A stretch of 64,000 nucleotides of DNA, from contig JADYYY010000019.1 in assembly GCA_020853395.1 (NCBI GenBank), positions 310,001 to 374,000 on the forward strand, given 5' to 3'. Under the pieces are notes generated by a model that saw only the letters and a program-made list of their open reading frames with translations, ran no database searches and had not been told where the DNA came from. This document shows, one piece after another, positions 63,737 through 64,000 of the stretch (position 1 is the first letter of the stretch; each line of letters begins with the position of its first letter). A program made the position numbers and the translations under genes. This DNA is from Acidobacteriota bacterium (GTDB taxonomy: Bacteria > Acidobacteriota > Vicinamibacteria > Vicinamibacterales > SCN-69-37).

Positions 63737-64000
<264 letters not shown>

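Overview
The window looks like chromosomal DNA of a high-GC, Gram-negative bacterium, most probably an acidobacterium of the Vicinamibacteria type. That assignment is inference. It rests on a large TonB-dependent outer-membrane receptor, a serine/threonine kinase fused to TPR repeats, MacB-type permeases, a PEP-CTERM protein, frequent GTG/TTG starts and strong GC bias at third codon positions. No rRNA, convincing tRNA, CRISPR array, prophage or insertion sequence was found.

Layout. 1-4.9 kb: 3' end of a TonB-dependent receptor, a VapBC/FitAB-type toxin-antitoxin pair, a PEP-CTERM protein and a secreted protein of unknown function. 5-14.4 kb: a chemosensory cluster (cheX-like and cheY on the minus strand; cheA, cheW, mcp, cheY, cheB, cheR, cheX, an Aer-type PAS protein and a second mcp on the plus strand). 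14.4-21 kb: an aspartate-family/lysine operon (asd, lysC, dapB, dapA, dapE-like) behind a candidate leader-peptide attenuator, followed by ada. 21-31 kb: an FAD oxidoreductase, a DUF6454-like protein, glnS, a PEGA protein, a frameshifted Ser/Thr kinase-TPR gene, bcp and a first hisC. 32-40 kb: a MacA/response regulator/two permeases/ATPase/histidine kinase operon. 40-47.3 kb: a kdp potassium-transport region (a 29-residue membrane ORF, kdpF, kdpA, kdpB, kdpC, a short kdpD, a four-helix lipoprotein) that also holds a methyltransferase with its core deleted. 48-56.5 kb: a beta-propeller protein, a MocA-type nucleotidyltransferase, a TIGR01777 epimerase, a metallo-beta-lactamase-fold protein, xdhC and a two-subunit molybdenum hydroxylase. 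56.7-63 kb: a compact his operon (hisI-G-D-C-B-H-F-A) behind a His-rich leader peptide. 63-64 kb: a HAD phosphatase and the 3' end of argF.

How the genes work together. The che genes encode a complete excitation and adaptation pathway with soluble receptors and two CheX-type phosphatase candidates, but no cheZ, cheD or motility gene is seen here. The asd to dapE operon takes aspartate to diaminopimelate. The his operon supplies most of histidine synthesis; hisE and hisN functions must lie elsewhere. mocA and xdhC are probably maturation genes for the adjacent molybdenum enzyme.

The observations most worth checking are the two amino-acid leader peptides (his and asd/lysC), both apparently leaderless; the split Aer-like receptor with altered signalling-tip residues; the probable CTG start of the histidine kinase behind a small upstream ORF; and the 54-bp palindrome and small membrane ORF upstream of kdp.
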